Positions 21,901 to 32,582 of a stretch of DNA of 64,000 nt are shown one piece after another. Source of the DNA: Arctopsyche grandis (Eukaryota; Arthropoda; Insecta; Trichoptera; Hydropsychidae). Below the pieces are notes generated by a model that saw nothing but the letters and a program-made list of their open reading frames with translations, had not been told where the DNA came from and did not search any database. Both the position numbers and the translations under genes were made by a program. The stretch is taken from NCBI RefSeq assembly GCF_051622035.1, contig NC_135360.1, forward strand, positions 24,131,206-24,195,205, in the 5' to 3' direction. How positions within the stretch are numbered: position 1 is the stretch's first letter; every line of letters begins with the position of its first letter.

Positions 21901-24900
21901 AACCAGAAGTTTTGCTAATGTTAGTAATTTTCAACTGACAAGTTTCAGCACTTTCTGAAAGTAAATCACAGGGTAACATATATTTTCGCCATTTTTTGCT
22001 TTAATTATATATTATACGTATATTTGAAAAATCTTTTTACTTGAATTGTCGATTGAATCAGAATATATAGGTTCGCAGATCAATTGTTTATTCTCATCAT
22101 ACGCAGCGAATTCTAAACATGCCGAGTTTAAATTGATATTCCGAGCTTCCATTTCACACATTTTTCGCAACTAAAAAATATATATTAACATTCAAATAAA
22201 TTTTTTAAAAATAGAAAGTTCCTTAAAAATAAATGAACAAACTTTAAACTCTTCATCTTTTGACATTGAAGACATATTAGCTTTCTTCTTCAATTTAAGT
22301 AGTTCTTCAGCAATAGACTTTTTACCAGTAAATAATATGGCCATATTTTGGAATCTGAAAATTTACATACAGACATAAAGGAGAGTTTAAATATAAGAAA
22401 GATTAATTATAAAATTAATATAATTTAAATTTATTCGCTTAAATATCATTCATAACGATTTAAATTGAATATAATAAAAAATATATAAAAATGGACGCGA
22501 TGTATGTTTGTTTGTGGGTATGTGCGGTGGATCGACAAGTATGGAGATTTCAAAAAAACAAATTTTAGAATATCAGGAGTATATGTTGTGTCTGGTATAG
22601 ATATTTAATAAAATAAATAAACGCGAACGTAAATTAATTCACTGGACCACTTAACGTTTGATCACTTATAGCATTTCTATTAATACGTGCGCGCGCGCCT
22701 ATAAATTACCTTACATTATGTTTATATATAACTATATTTTAATTCGTGTATCAATTCCTTTCCGAAACCACCCGTTGAAATCAATGGGCCCAACACTAGT
22801 TGCAATTTAATGAACGTTCTGTTAAAATCCCAATCGGAATAAGGAACCCATCCCAAATTAATACAACTGAATCATACTTAGCAATATATTTGTTGTCAGA
22901 ACTGACGTCGACATCAACTGGACCATCATCTTCATCATCCCCTTTCCATATGACTAAACGATGTGGATGAACTTCATGACGTTCATTGTTTTGAACAAGG
23001 GTACATGAGATCGTAGCACTTCCTGAATGATTCACAAGCTGTTAAAGCAGAAACGTTATTTTATTATGCTATTATTTTCGAAATTATTTATAAAGATACA
23101 TACATAATTATAAAATAAAACATTTAACAACCTGAACTGTCGGGTACGATTTTTTTCTTGACCGCCCTGAAAGACAACCATGCGTTCCAGACATTTCACT
23201 CTTGTATCGAAAGCGGAATTTTGTTGTTGGCTGATCAATGATTTTTAAATAAGGTTTTCTAGTCACTAAAATGATAAAATTGTTATTTATATTAATTAAA
23301 TATGTATTTAATAGTATAATGTATACTAGTAATATAATGAAGTTTGTATACCAGTGGTGGCCACGGGAGCCATTTTTGAGCGGACTTTATATTTAGGGCG
23401 TGAACTTTTTTTTTCGACTAATTGAGGACGAATACCAGTCAAGAAATTGATATTATTCTCACATCTTTTGATGGAGAATGGAAAGAAAAGGAAAGGTTCA
23501 CGTCCAAAATATAAACTTCGCCTAAAAATGGCTCCTATGGCCACCACTGTTGTATACACAAGTGCTTCCCAAATTGGGGGGTCGCGACCCCCTGGGGGCC
23601 GTAGGATTTCTCGCGGGGGCCGTGAAAATATTCAATAGAAAGTACAAATATTCATTTATGAATATTTTTCCACATTACATATTTAGGGAATGTATATATT
23701 TAAGGAAATATTTCCCAAACTTGAATGAGGATGAAAGGAACAATTGGATAAGAACACCATTTGCCTAGTCCTTAAAATATGATCATATTACGTGGACAGC
23801 CCAAGAAAAGTTGATCGATATCAGATCAGATAATTTACTTGAAGTGGAATTTAATGAAAAAAGTATTTCAGAATTTTGTTTAAGGCGACAGCAAGAATAT
23901 CCTGCTATTGGAAAAGAAGCCCTGGTAACTCTTATTCCTTTCGCGAGTACGTACCTATGCGAAACAGCATTTTCGTCATTACTTATATTAAAAAATAAGC
24001 AAAGATCATGCCTTTCCACGGAGACTTTGGAAGATGATTAGCGATTTTGTTATGTTAAAACATGCGACCTCATCTATCGCATTAAATTGTTTCATGTGTG
24101 TATAGATTTTATATTAGAAAAGTGATTTTAAGCAAGTTCCTATAATTTTGTACTGAATATAAATATGTGTATTATAATTGTAATAATTACTTTAAACCTA
24201 AAAATAATTACTTTAAGCCAAATAAACCTTTTAACTAGAAAAAAAATTTTTTTAGAGGCCGCAAATTAATTATTTCAAATTTAGGGGGTCGCGACATGAA
24301 AGTAATTGGGAAGCACTGGTATACACTGTTGTAAACTTATTTTCCTTCATTACTAATAAAGCATATAAACCTCTTGGATTCCTACTCCGCTCAACTAAAC
24401 CCTTTAATGATCCTCATGTACTTAAATTACTTTATTTTTCCCTTGTATCTGGTTACCTTTTTGTATATCCCATATTAATTGTATTGAAAAAGCCCAACTA
24501 AAATTTATCAAATCCTTACGCTACCGTTTTCTTATCTACGCCCATACTACTGTTCCTGATATTTTAAAACTCCTATCCTTTAACAATCCTTCTGTCAGGC
24601 GTCAACTCACTGATTCTACATTCCCTTTTAACCTCCTTAATGGTTTCCTTGATTGTCCCGATTTACCGAGTAAAGTTGGTTTCAGGATCCCAGTTAGGTA
24701 TTTTAGACACGTTGCACTCCATTCACTTGATCCTTTCAAAACGAATTCCCTAAAATGTTCCTATCTACAGCGTGTTTATTGTATGTTTAACGGGGAGCTG
24801 AATGACGTTGATCTATTCGGTATTTTCTTGCATCAATTCAGGACTGCCATCGGGAGAGTTTTGATTGATTGATCCATTTATATTTCTATTATATAATCTT

Positions 24901-25875
24901 TATCCAATATTATATCACTGAATGCACTGTTCTATTTATTTCATCGACGGCGAAACACAGTAGTGTATCGTGACGACTTATAAGAAACAATAACAAGGTT
25001 TTTTTCGCTCGTAATTATAATATTTCTCTGGTTGTAATTCAAAACATTGTTGTAATTCAAAACATCAACGATGATCTAATTTTAGCTCAATCTCGCTCGT
25101 TAGCTTAATTTTGATATTTAATTTCAATTTTTTAATTTAATTTTTATTTCGATATTTTGTACGCTACTGGTTTTAAAAGTTGGCCCAAAATCGTCGTTGG
25201 TTAAATATTTCCGAAGGGGGAAACACAGTAGTTATCGTGACGACTTATAAGAAACAATAACAAGGTTGTTTTCGTTCGTAATTATAATATTTCTCTGGTT
25301 GTAATGCGTATCGTCGTAATTCAAAACATCAACGATGATCTAATTTTAGCTCAATCTCGCTCGTTAGCTTAATTTTGATATTTGATTTCAATTTTTTTAT
25401 TTAATTTTATTTCGATATTTTGTACGCTACTGGTTTTAAAAGTTGGCCCAAAATCGTCGTTGGTTTGGTGCGTACGGACCATTAGTCATGTTTTAGTTTT
25501 TATTCTTTTCTTTTTCATTTGTTTGTCCCTATGTACCATTATATTTAATTTGTAAAAATCTATATTTGGATGTTATTTTGTTACATTTATTTTTATGCCT
25601 TTCTACTTCTGTTGTCTGTTGATTTTTCAATAAATAAATAAATAAATGCAGTACTCACTTCTTGTATTTTGATAATACATGTTGGTTCCAATTGTATTAT
25701 CAGGAAGATTATCTTCTTGCGGTACTTGTTGAGCAGGGGGAGACATTGTCATAGAATTCGGTGATAATAAAGATTCAGGAGACATAGAAAAACTGCAATC
25801 ACCCATAGGTATGAAGCTGTATTGTTCAAACATGTCATCGTAAACAATGTCACCAAACTTCTCAGGGGACTCCAT
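15910..25875 (-). CDS. Rel: Relish-type NF-kB precursor: Rel homology, ankyrin repeats, death-like domain
   Basis: This is an immune transcription factor of the IMD/NF-kB class. The N-terminal Rel part binds kB DNA and the ankyrin part holds it in the cytoplasm until cleavage. Twenty-one exons join in phase to 905 aa: 25875-25659, 23265-23132, 23038-22878, 22354-22243, 22170-22041, 21954-21850, 21768-21660, 21181-21073, 20999-20856, 20764-20605, 20501-20383, 20300-20196, 20114-20023, 18742-18564, 18474-18322, 18195-18017, 16743-16636, 16552-16484, 16396-16334, 16250-16083, 16011-15910. Layout: Ser/Pro-rich start (1-72); Rel N domain (about 76-215) with contact loop RFRYKSEMSGTHG and FQNMAILFTGKK; dimerisation domain (about 240-360); nuclear signal RQSKKRR (363-369); linker (370-500); ankyrin repeats (about 565-790, for example GETALHRAV, GNTAMHLCI, GYTPLHLAF); death-like domain (about 817-905). 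An ATG at 25875 follows a splice acceptor, so a 5' UTR exon lies upstream. No frameshift found. Confidence 0.9.
16810..17365 (+). repeat. Repeat R, copy 2, with related upstream repeat, in Relish intron
   Basis: From about 16810 to 17130 this matches the degenerate repeat at 28640-28925 (CTACTTCC, TTCAGTGG, GAAGATGACAC-like landmarks). From 17150 it matches repeat R at 3880-4115, ending with TTATAACAACAATTGACTAA just before the family A LTR. Non-coding. Confidence 0.6.
17366..17904 (+). mobile_element. LTR-like repeat family A, copy 2, in Relish intron
   Basis: Starts TGTTGGAATATAGCACG and ends GCCATATA, collinear with 4133-4677 over its length. AAAA lies on both sides, a weak 4-bp duplication. 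AATAAACGATCCTC near 17828 is the likely poly(A) signal. It lies antisense to Relish, between the exons at 18017 and 16743. Confidence 0.6.
18924..19391. mobile_element. Foldback MITE in Relish intron
   Basis: 468 bp with inverted ends of about 90 bp. The left end reads GGTTGTGGCTATTTGCAGG and the right end is its complement. Both arms include TATCTGCGA and GCCTTCTGCGCATGC. The left arm has an internal partial duplication. Flanks TTTAAAAAT and TTTAAAAAAT suggest a 9-bp target duplication. No coding sequence. Confidence 0.7.
21225..21620. mobile_element. Foldback element, copy 2, 9-bp target duplication, in Relish intron
   Basis: 396 bp, near-perfect palindrome related to 5586-5946, with the same GGGTCTAC...GGAGACCG ends. 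Shared arm sequences include CGCAAATATCGGAAGGCAAA and GGAGGAAAAGCCTGTTCC. GAAATAAAT flanks both sides (21216-21224, 21621-21629). It lies between the Relish exons at 21660 and 21181. The arms contain extra short insertions relative to copy 1. Confidence 0.8.
23560..24318 (+). mobile_element. Internally deleted hAT element with transposase C-terminal remnant
   Basis: 759 bp with ends AAGTGCTTCCCAAATTGGGG and (read inward) CAGTGCTTCCCAATTACTTT. GTATACAC flanks both sides exactly (23552-23559, 24319-24326), the 8-bp duplication of hAT elements. Two short plus-strand frames (about 23650-23770 and 23811-24041) resemble ZBED5/FAM200-type hAT transposases: NLNEDERNNWIRTPFA, then the hATC dimerisation segment ALVTLIPFASTYLCETAFSS. 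They are separated by a stop, so this is a dead copy. It lies in the first Relish coding intron. Confidence 0.85.
24330..25648 (+). mobile_element. LINE reverse-transcriptase fragment, 5'-truncated and decayed
   Basis: Plus-strand frames, broken by stops, resemble the C-terminal part of a non-LTR reverse transcriptase (NKAYKPLGFLLRSTKPFND, then LKLLYFSLV). The fragment ends in a short AATA-repeat tail (25630-25647) just beside the donor of the first Relish coding exon. It is interrupted at about 24955-25483 by two tandem partial copies of the inverted-repeat element seen at 13152-14083. Confidence 0.65.
24955..25483. repeat. Two tandem truncated copies of the 13152-14083 element
   Basis: Each copy runs from a CACAGTAGT-TATCGTGACGA region, through AACATCAACGATGATCTAAT, to GTTGGCCCAAAATCGTCGTT. 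They match about 13800-14080. The second copy keeps the terminal GGTGCGTACGGACC. They are inserted within the LINE fragment. Confidence 0.65.
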
Positions 25876-26225
25876 CAAAACGCTGCAACAAACAATAATA
25901 TATGTATGACCTCGGAGAATACATTATGCAGTACAGAAGTAGCGTTATTTCTCCTTGTGTGACAAAAGTTACTCGTGAATTGTTATTAAGAATAGAATCA
26001 AAACAATGAGGAAACGCATAGTAATAGACAAATGCTTGTTGAATAGATAAAAAAGCCATTATAATTCTGTGAATGCTAATTCATGTTAATGTGAAAGTTA
26101 TTTTAAACACTGAAGCATACATTTTTTATAGATCGACAGTGGACTTGTTAATCTTTTTGATCCATAGACCGGTTCGGTTCGTATGTTGGAAGTATTGTAC
26201 AAATGAATATTTACTATACGACTCT

Positions 26226-26254
26226 GGGACTTCCCCGACGAATGGGGATTCCCC
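26226..26254. promoter_or_regulatory. Pair of kB motifs upstream of Relish
   Basis: GGGACTTCCCC (26226-26236) and GGGGATTCCCC (26244-26254) are separated by 7 bp. Both fit the NF-kB consensus GGGRNNYYCC, and the second is palindromic around its centre. They lie about 350-380 bp upstream of the Relish start codon and about 100 bp upstream, in the gene's direction, of a minus-strand TATAAAAAA (26130-26122). The arrangement suggests Rel-factor control of Relish itself. The transcription start is not established, so the sites may be in the promoter or the first intron. Confidence 0.6.
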
Positions 26255-26259
26255 AACTA

Positions 26260-28400
26260 GTAAAATAAATGATAATCATATACAAACAAGAATTCTAGTA
26301 CGATTGTTTTTATATGTGTATGAATTTACATATCTAACTGAAAAAAATGAGTCAACTTTGACCATTGCAAGATGATTAGAGCTATTTATGTATATGTATA
26401 TGTTAATATGAGAATTTTTGTGAAATGCTTTAATAATTTTATATATTTTTGTCAGAAATATTTATATTTATATATTTATTATTGTGGGTGCAGAGTAAAT
26501 TAATGAGTTTATTGCTTATTCTAGTATATCTGTGAACATTATTTTAGAAAAGTTGACTTTAAGTTGGGTTTTTCAAGTTTACGGATAGAAAAACACAAAA
26601 ACTAGACAAATGTTGATTTAAAAATCAAAGATTTGAAATTGAAAAGTCCATTGCGTGACTATACGTATGTAGATGTACTGCTAATTTATTATAAAATAAA
26701 CGTAGTTTATGTAAATAATAAAGATTAAATTGTCTACATGATTGTATGCATGTTGATTCTTTATATGCTATTGTAGAAATTTGTAATATTTTTCTGTAAA
26801 CGTAATAAAATTATTTGTAGGAATAGAAATCAATATGGGGAAAATAAATTTATTTGAAATATGAAACATTGCATCGGTTTCCTGTTAGTCTGACAAATTA
26901 AATTATGTTGAATTCATTTATACAACGCTATATAAATAATTTTATTGTTTTTATGTCATAAATTGATATGTATTGGAATTTAACAAATAAGGGTTAACAA
27001 AACAAAACAAAATTACATGTATAAAATGGAAAATTTGCACATTTTATAAGTAGCATGTATAAAATGGATATGAATACATATATGCACATACATACATACG
27101 TTAGTGTTCGCATTCAACATAATATACTTCTTTTCCAGTAATGAATAGAAATTCATTACTATAGAAATAGCTGTGATGAATATTGAGCGGTATTGTTAAA
27201 TTACTAAGAATTTAGCTATTTAAATAAGCGAATGTTTTTTACATGAGAAATTTTCAAAGAAAAACATTGTTTTTTGTAACAAATTGTATTTTGTGACTAA
27301 TTCATACAATTAACGTAAACATATCAATCATTCACCGAGTCGAAAGATGAGTAGTTGGTAAATATGTACAATATAAATGCAATATACAAATAAGCATAGT
27401 AAAATTTTGATTGAATTCTATGTATATGTTTGTAAAAAGAAAATAGAATTTTTTTTTCTGACAGTCAATCCTGTAGATTGTAAAATTAGTTGGATTATTT
27501 GATTTGATAAAAATGTTATTAAGATTAATATCACGAATGTACTGAAATAAGTACTCTTCGATCACATTTCAGTCATCACTTATCTTTTTTAAACAAAATA
27601 TCCAGCCATTTATCTTTCACGCGTAACATTTCGCATCAATTAATTCGAAATACGTTCATATCGAGTTCAAGATATCCAATACACTTCAAGAAATATTGAG
27701 TTTACAGGTGTCAAAATGAAATCAACGATGCTCAAAATTACAAAATTGAACTTAAATAAAATTGTAAGACGTAAACGAATTCCTAGAATTCTCAACAGTT
27801 AATGTACTACGTATGTACATATGTATAGTAAATATGTATATACTGCGAATAAAAAATAGTCTGATTAATTTACATATAAATGCATAAAACATGATATCAC
27901 AAACGTTTACATATATTTATCACTTTTTTTGAAGATTTTTTAGGATTTCGAGTTTTCTTAAATTTACGAGATACCGGGTTTGTTTGCCAATGCAAAATAT
28001 AGATATATTAAAGTCTACATACATGCATATTATGTATATTCATCCATACACTGTATTCATTCGTTCAATAAAAAATGTGGATTTTAAAGTTAAAATATAA
28101 GAACCCTGTATCATTACTGATACCTTTCTTGCTCTGGATATTCACCGTTAACTGCTAGCAATGTATTCGTTTATTGGCAATTGGCGTTAATCCAAATGTA
28201 GGGCTGCCAGGTGTCCCGGTATTCCGGGATTGTCCTGGTTTCGTGTTTCTGGTTCCGGCGTCGAGGAGAGACCTTTTGGGGCAGTTATAAGTATCGATTT
28301 CAGATAAACTGCTTGCTGATAACGACAACTATCATTGCTCAGAAATACCGAGTCCCTCCTAAATTAAGATTTTCCTTGAAATAAATAAATTATTTTGCCA
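26260..28400. other. AT-rich intergenic DNA, no gene recognised
   Basis: Upstream of Relish. It contains TATG/TACA microsatellite stretches (for example 27055-27105) and no frame with recognisable similarity. A short GC-rich patch at 28200-28290 (CCCGGTATTCCGGGAT) looks like the edge of a MITE but has no partner I could find. Confidence 0.5.
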
Positions 28401-29450
28401 ATATGAATTAAACATACATACACGTTCACACATACCGGTTATGAGTATTTTCGATACAAATTGAGCGCAAATGTATGGAAACTAGCACAAGACAAAAGTT
28501 CTAATTCGGGTTGTCGGATTTTGTTCAAAAATTTTTTTTTACTTAAAATCACTATCAGTATTATTCACATCAAGTATCAAGAAAATAAAAATAATTTAAA
28601 AGGTCAAAATAAAATAATTAAATATTGTTTAAAAAAAATACTACTTCCGGTTTACGAATTCTAACCAAAACCTTATCAGCTCTAAGTTATTACATAAAGA
28701 ATACAAATATAAATTTTCAGCTTGATACGTTCAGTGGTGTGGAAACAATCGTGGTCACAACATTTTTGACTTTTCTACGAGGAAAAAATCCCATTTCCGG
28801 TTCATTAAATTTAGTGATTTTTTATTTTTTATTTTCATCACAGATACAAGACTTGAGTGATACTTGAATTTTTTCGTGAAGACGACACATGTTTAAGGGG
28901 TCAAAAAAAATTGTGGAAGCAAAATCGAACAAGAGTAAACTGCCACTTGCGGTTGACGGATGCTTATCAAATTTCATACATAACTTGGTATTAAGCTTAT
29001 ACTTCTAGATATGAAATTTCAGTTCAATAAACCTAAAGGTTTCTGAGAACATAAAAAATCTCGTTTTTCTAGAGTAAAAGTACTTCTTCCGGTTCTGGTA
29101 AAAATATTCAAAAAATATTAGGGCATAAAATTTATAATTTCTATTACATGTAAAAAAATTTCAGTCTGATTCGTTTAGCGGTTTGGGAGATAAATTAATT
29201 CAAAAACTGAAAAAAAAAAAGAGGACAACTATAAGGGGAGGTACCATTTTCGGTCAATTTGAAAATTTACGTCGTATCGATTAGAATTTCAGTAAACGAT
29301 AGTTTCAATAAACGAAGTCTTAGTTCGATAGAACTAACGGTGTTCAAAACAAAATACACTGACACACACATTTTTTCGAGATCATGAAAACGTAATCAGT
29401 GATCGATTCTGAGTTAGAATCAGTCAAAATCTCGAATTAGAATTTTCGCA
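28400..29450. repeat. Degenerate interspersed repeat, about 1 kb
   Basis: Several diverged units with recurring phrases ACTTCCGGTT, TTCAGT.CGAT..GTTCAGTGG and GTTTCTGAGAAC. Parts match 16810-17200 and 14640-15080. The short open frames are not supported by any similarity. Class unknown. Confidence 0.45.
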
Positions 29451-29565
29451 TGAACACAAAACTTCATTTATTGTTACTACGTACATAGATATGTGAAGTA
29501 AATAAGTGAAAGGTAAAAGAGGTATGTAAAAAATGCAAAAGTCGTGATTTCGGATGATATATGAG

Positions 29566-29581
29566 GAGGGGGGGGGGGGGG
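29566..29581 (+). repeat. Poly-G run
   Basis: A run of about 14-15 consecutive G residues inside a GA-rich stretch, the longest homopolymeric G tract in the window. It is capable of quadruplex structure and is also a likely place for sequencing-length error. Confidence 0.8.
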
Positions 29582-29784
29582 TATAATTAAAATTCAGTGT
29601 CCCAGTTCGGTTGTCAATAAATCTGTCAGCCTATAAGTGGCCCATGATTGCAATGTTCTCTAACACCAATTTTTCCCCGGTCTAACATACTTCCACTATA
29701 TATAAGTATACATAATTGGAAAACAAAGAAAGTGACAAATGGGGACTTCTAAATATTTAATTTATTTTATTTTATACACATATA

Positions 29785-30235
29785 TATGTATATACCAGGA
29801 AGGCCTAGCATGTAAGCCCCAATTCGCCTTCCAATTAAAAATTAAAAACATCGACATACATTTTTTTTAGAATAATTTTAACAACGCACCATAGAGACAT
29901 CTATGTATAGATAAATTTTGATGACAAATGTTTTGATAAACTTACATTTTCGGAGCATTTTTTTTATATAAATCGTCATATTTTGAAACTCAAAATGTTC
30001 GAGACATTTATGGACAAATTTGCAGCATTTTTATACGAATTAGCGAGATTCGAGAACCTGAAAACTCGAAAATTGCAATAAATGAGTAAAGGTTGCCAAT
30101 TAGTTGGAACCGTTTCAATGAAAATCAGATAAATTGACAAACTCTAATAGGAAACGATCGACCTGGAGTCACAAGCCAAGATCTGGCCAGCAGTAACCAG
30201 TGGGACTCGATCCCTTGACCACTATGTTCAAAAGC
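29785..30235 (-). mobile_element. tRNA-derived SINE, reverse copy
   Basis: On the minus strand it carries a B-box-like GGGATCGAGTCCC near 30212. This is followed by the body seen in the 43.1-kb copy (CTTGTGACT..AGGTCGATCGTTTCC, AATTTATCTGATTTTCATTG). At its 3' end it has the same GGAAGGC..GGCCTTCCTGG hairpin and an AT-rich tail at 29785-29815. It is more decayed than the 43.1-kb copy. Confidence 0.7.
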
Positions 30236-30246
30236 TTATATGTATG

Positions 30247-30446
30247 CAGTGCCGGTTTTAAGGGGAGGCCGGGTCGGGCGGCGCCCAAGGGTGCCAAATA
30301 TATAAGGGCGCCGCTCGATGCGTCAAAGACGCTTTAAAATTTAAATCTAGAGCGCCAAAAGCCATACAAAATTTTAGATTAGAAATTTTTTTCTAAGGGT
30401 GTTTAGAAAAAATTGCCCGAGGGCGCCATTGGGTGTAAGGCCGCTG
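30247..30446. mobile_element. Short hAT-like MITE with GC-rich ends
   Basis: Begins CAGTGCCGGTTTTAAGGGG and ends TGTAAGGCCGCTG, so the ends are roughly inverted; GGGCGCC motifs occur near both ends. No clear target duplication. Non-coding. Confidence 0.5.
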
Positions 30447-30479
30447 GTTTTTTTTTTCTCCACACATTTCTAATCTCTT

Positions 30480-31150
30480 TAATTTGTTTACTCTGGTACA
30501 ATTAGTTTCATCAGATTGTTCCGAACAATGTATGGAATTCAATGAAAAAGATCATCTCGAGAGGGGAAATGCAGATAAGGCGATAACCTTGAGCGTGTGC
30601 AACTTTCGAGTTGCACTGCAGCACAAATATAACAACCAGTTATATTATAGAAATCTTGAAAGGCAGTGTGACGCAATCCTTCGCCAAGGAGGTAAAATGT
30701 ATACGGAAAATGTTGAAAAGCAAGCGTACGCGCAAAGTGAATGCACATAGAGAAATAATATGTACATGTGTACTCACTCACCTATCGGTCGAAATTTGTA
30801 ACTAAATACTGATAAGAAAGCCGAGAGAGCCTTTCGGCTATTTCCGTTTCGATAGCCGATCCACGACCAACTTCCAGGAACTGTTTGTCAACAAAAAGTG
30901 ATAACGTAACATTCGTTAACAGTGATAAAGTAATAACGAAACACTCGCAAAGACTAACGAAAAGGCGACACGACCAATCCCGACGACAGCCTCTGCACCA
31001 CTGCTTTTGTTCTGGGATTCCCGGCAAATTCCGATGAATCACCTTCACTGCTTATCTGCACAAACAACTGCCTCGGTTACAACGACGTGCGTAGCTGCAA
31101 TTTAATAAACTTGCAGATTTTCCTCTTCGCCAATTTGAAAGGATGTAAAG
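30480..31150. other. Unassigned, less AT-rich block with a kB-like motif
   Basis: This block is distinctly richer in GC than its neighbours and shows no similarity to the repeats in this window. Frames of 88 aa exist on both strands (30484-30750 plus, 30782-31048 minus) but neither has a recognisable domain. A kB-like GGGATTCCCG lies at 31014-31023. It could be a distal promoter or UTR exon of Relish, an unrelated small gene, or an older element; I cannot choose. Confidence 0.25.
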
Positions 31151-31568
31151 TCACCAAAGCGAACTTTGGTGTTACTATGCTGATGAGTGATGAGGAATCC
31201 ATTTATATATGTACTTTTTTTTATTTAAGGTTGTCACTTTTTCATTAGGAAACCATAGACGTCCATATTAATCAGGGTTGCCACCGTATTTAAGTCTCAT
31301 ATATATGTATCTTTCGGGACGCCCAAATGTCCTGATTTACTATTTTTTTTTTAGATTTGTAAGAACGTTCAGTCAAGGATTTGAAATCGTGTTAGCATGA
31401 ATTATTAATAAATTGTCAATGCTTAGTACAAACTGCAGCGATATTCAAATACATACTGACACTTTTGATATTCAACACCGACAACATGCACGCTTTGTCT
31501 CTCTTACACTTTTTGGAAAACTGTGTGTGGAAAGGAGACAAAAAGTATTTATCAAGCATTGGTTAGGG

Positions 31569-32582
31569 CAGTGCTACTCAAACTATGGTCCGTGGCCCAT
31601 TACTGGTCCGCGGAGAAAGACGTAATTAAAAAAATAAAACAATAGCTTATATCAGAACTATTTCAAAATATAGACAAGCTAGCTTATTTGACAGATATTT
31701 TTTTGCATTTTGAATGACTTTAACTTATCCATGCACGGAAGAATATCATCTTGTTTCACAATGGCAGACAATACAGATGGGTTGAAACGAAAACTAAAAA
31801 CATGTTTCAAAATATTGCTATATGACATATTTCACAATTCGGCTGATATTATTTACGAAGGAGGAGAGGAACTTAATATGACGTCTTTGCGCGATGTAAT
31901 CAGTTGTCATTTGACAAATTTATCAGAGCGATTCGATTTCTATTTTCCAGCAGATGACGATCCACGAAATGGAAAAGGATGGATACGAAATCCATTTTTG
32001 CCATGGAATGATGATATATCACGTAATTTGGAAGATAAATCAAGATAAAAAAAGACTGCAAATCAAGAATTAAAAAAAATGTTTTGAAATCACAACTTCA
32101 CTTGCAGGCTTTTGGATCAAATTAAAAGTATAATCCCCATATATTTATGAACTAGCAGTGAAAACTCTTTTACCATTTGAATCAACTTACCTTTGCGAGA
32201 CTGGTTTCTCAACCATGAGTATAATTAAAGCAAAACATCGTAATAGTGTGGATATTTATGATCCATTGCGTGTGGCATTGTCTTCGATTAAACCACGACA
32301 GTATAAGTTATCTAATAACAAACAAGCTCATATGTATGTATGTCGCATTAGTATTTTTTATTTTCATTTTTTATCTTTGTCAAAGTATACCTATACATAT
32401 TGTACTTCTTTCAATTCAATAAAATAAATTTTACTACTAAGATTTAATTTTATTTTTATTTGTTTACAAGTTTTCAACCATATATGTACATACATAAACT
32501 TTTTATTTTAAAATTTGATGCTGGTCCGTGAGAATTACTGTAAAATATATACTGGTCCGCTGAAAAAGTTTGAGTAGTACTG
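31569..32582 (+). mobile_element. Internally deleted hAT element with two transposase remnants
   Basis: 1014 bp with ends CAGTGCTACTCAAACTATGG and (read inward) CAGTACTACTCAAACTTTTT. GGTTAGGG flanks both sides exactly (31561-31568, 32583-32590). Two plus-strand frames, 31710-32048 and about 32158-32310, resemble ZBED5/FAM200-type hAT transposases (FYFPADDDPRNGKGWIRNPF; LLPFESTYLCETGFSTMSII) and are separated by stops. Unlike 23560-24318 it has its own terminal sequences, so it is a different subfamily. Confidence 0.85.

Noticed and set aside
22796-22877. Apparent frameshift in the Relish Rel domain after NKYIAK
   Set aside because: The open frame runs on to 22796 without making sense, but a donor (GTATGA) at 22877 joins in phase to the next exon, giving the expected AKFQNMAILF. 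No frameshift is needed.
25876-26059. Alternative Relish N-terminus (65-codon frame starting at 26059)
   Set aside because: It is in a different phase from the MESPEKF exon, and a good splice acceptor (TTTGTTGCAG) just before 25882 separates them.
26160-26270. kB pair as part of a transposon
   Set aside because: I considered this because GC-rich patches nearby are often MITE ends, but no inverted partner or second copy of this segment is present in the window.
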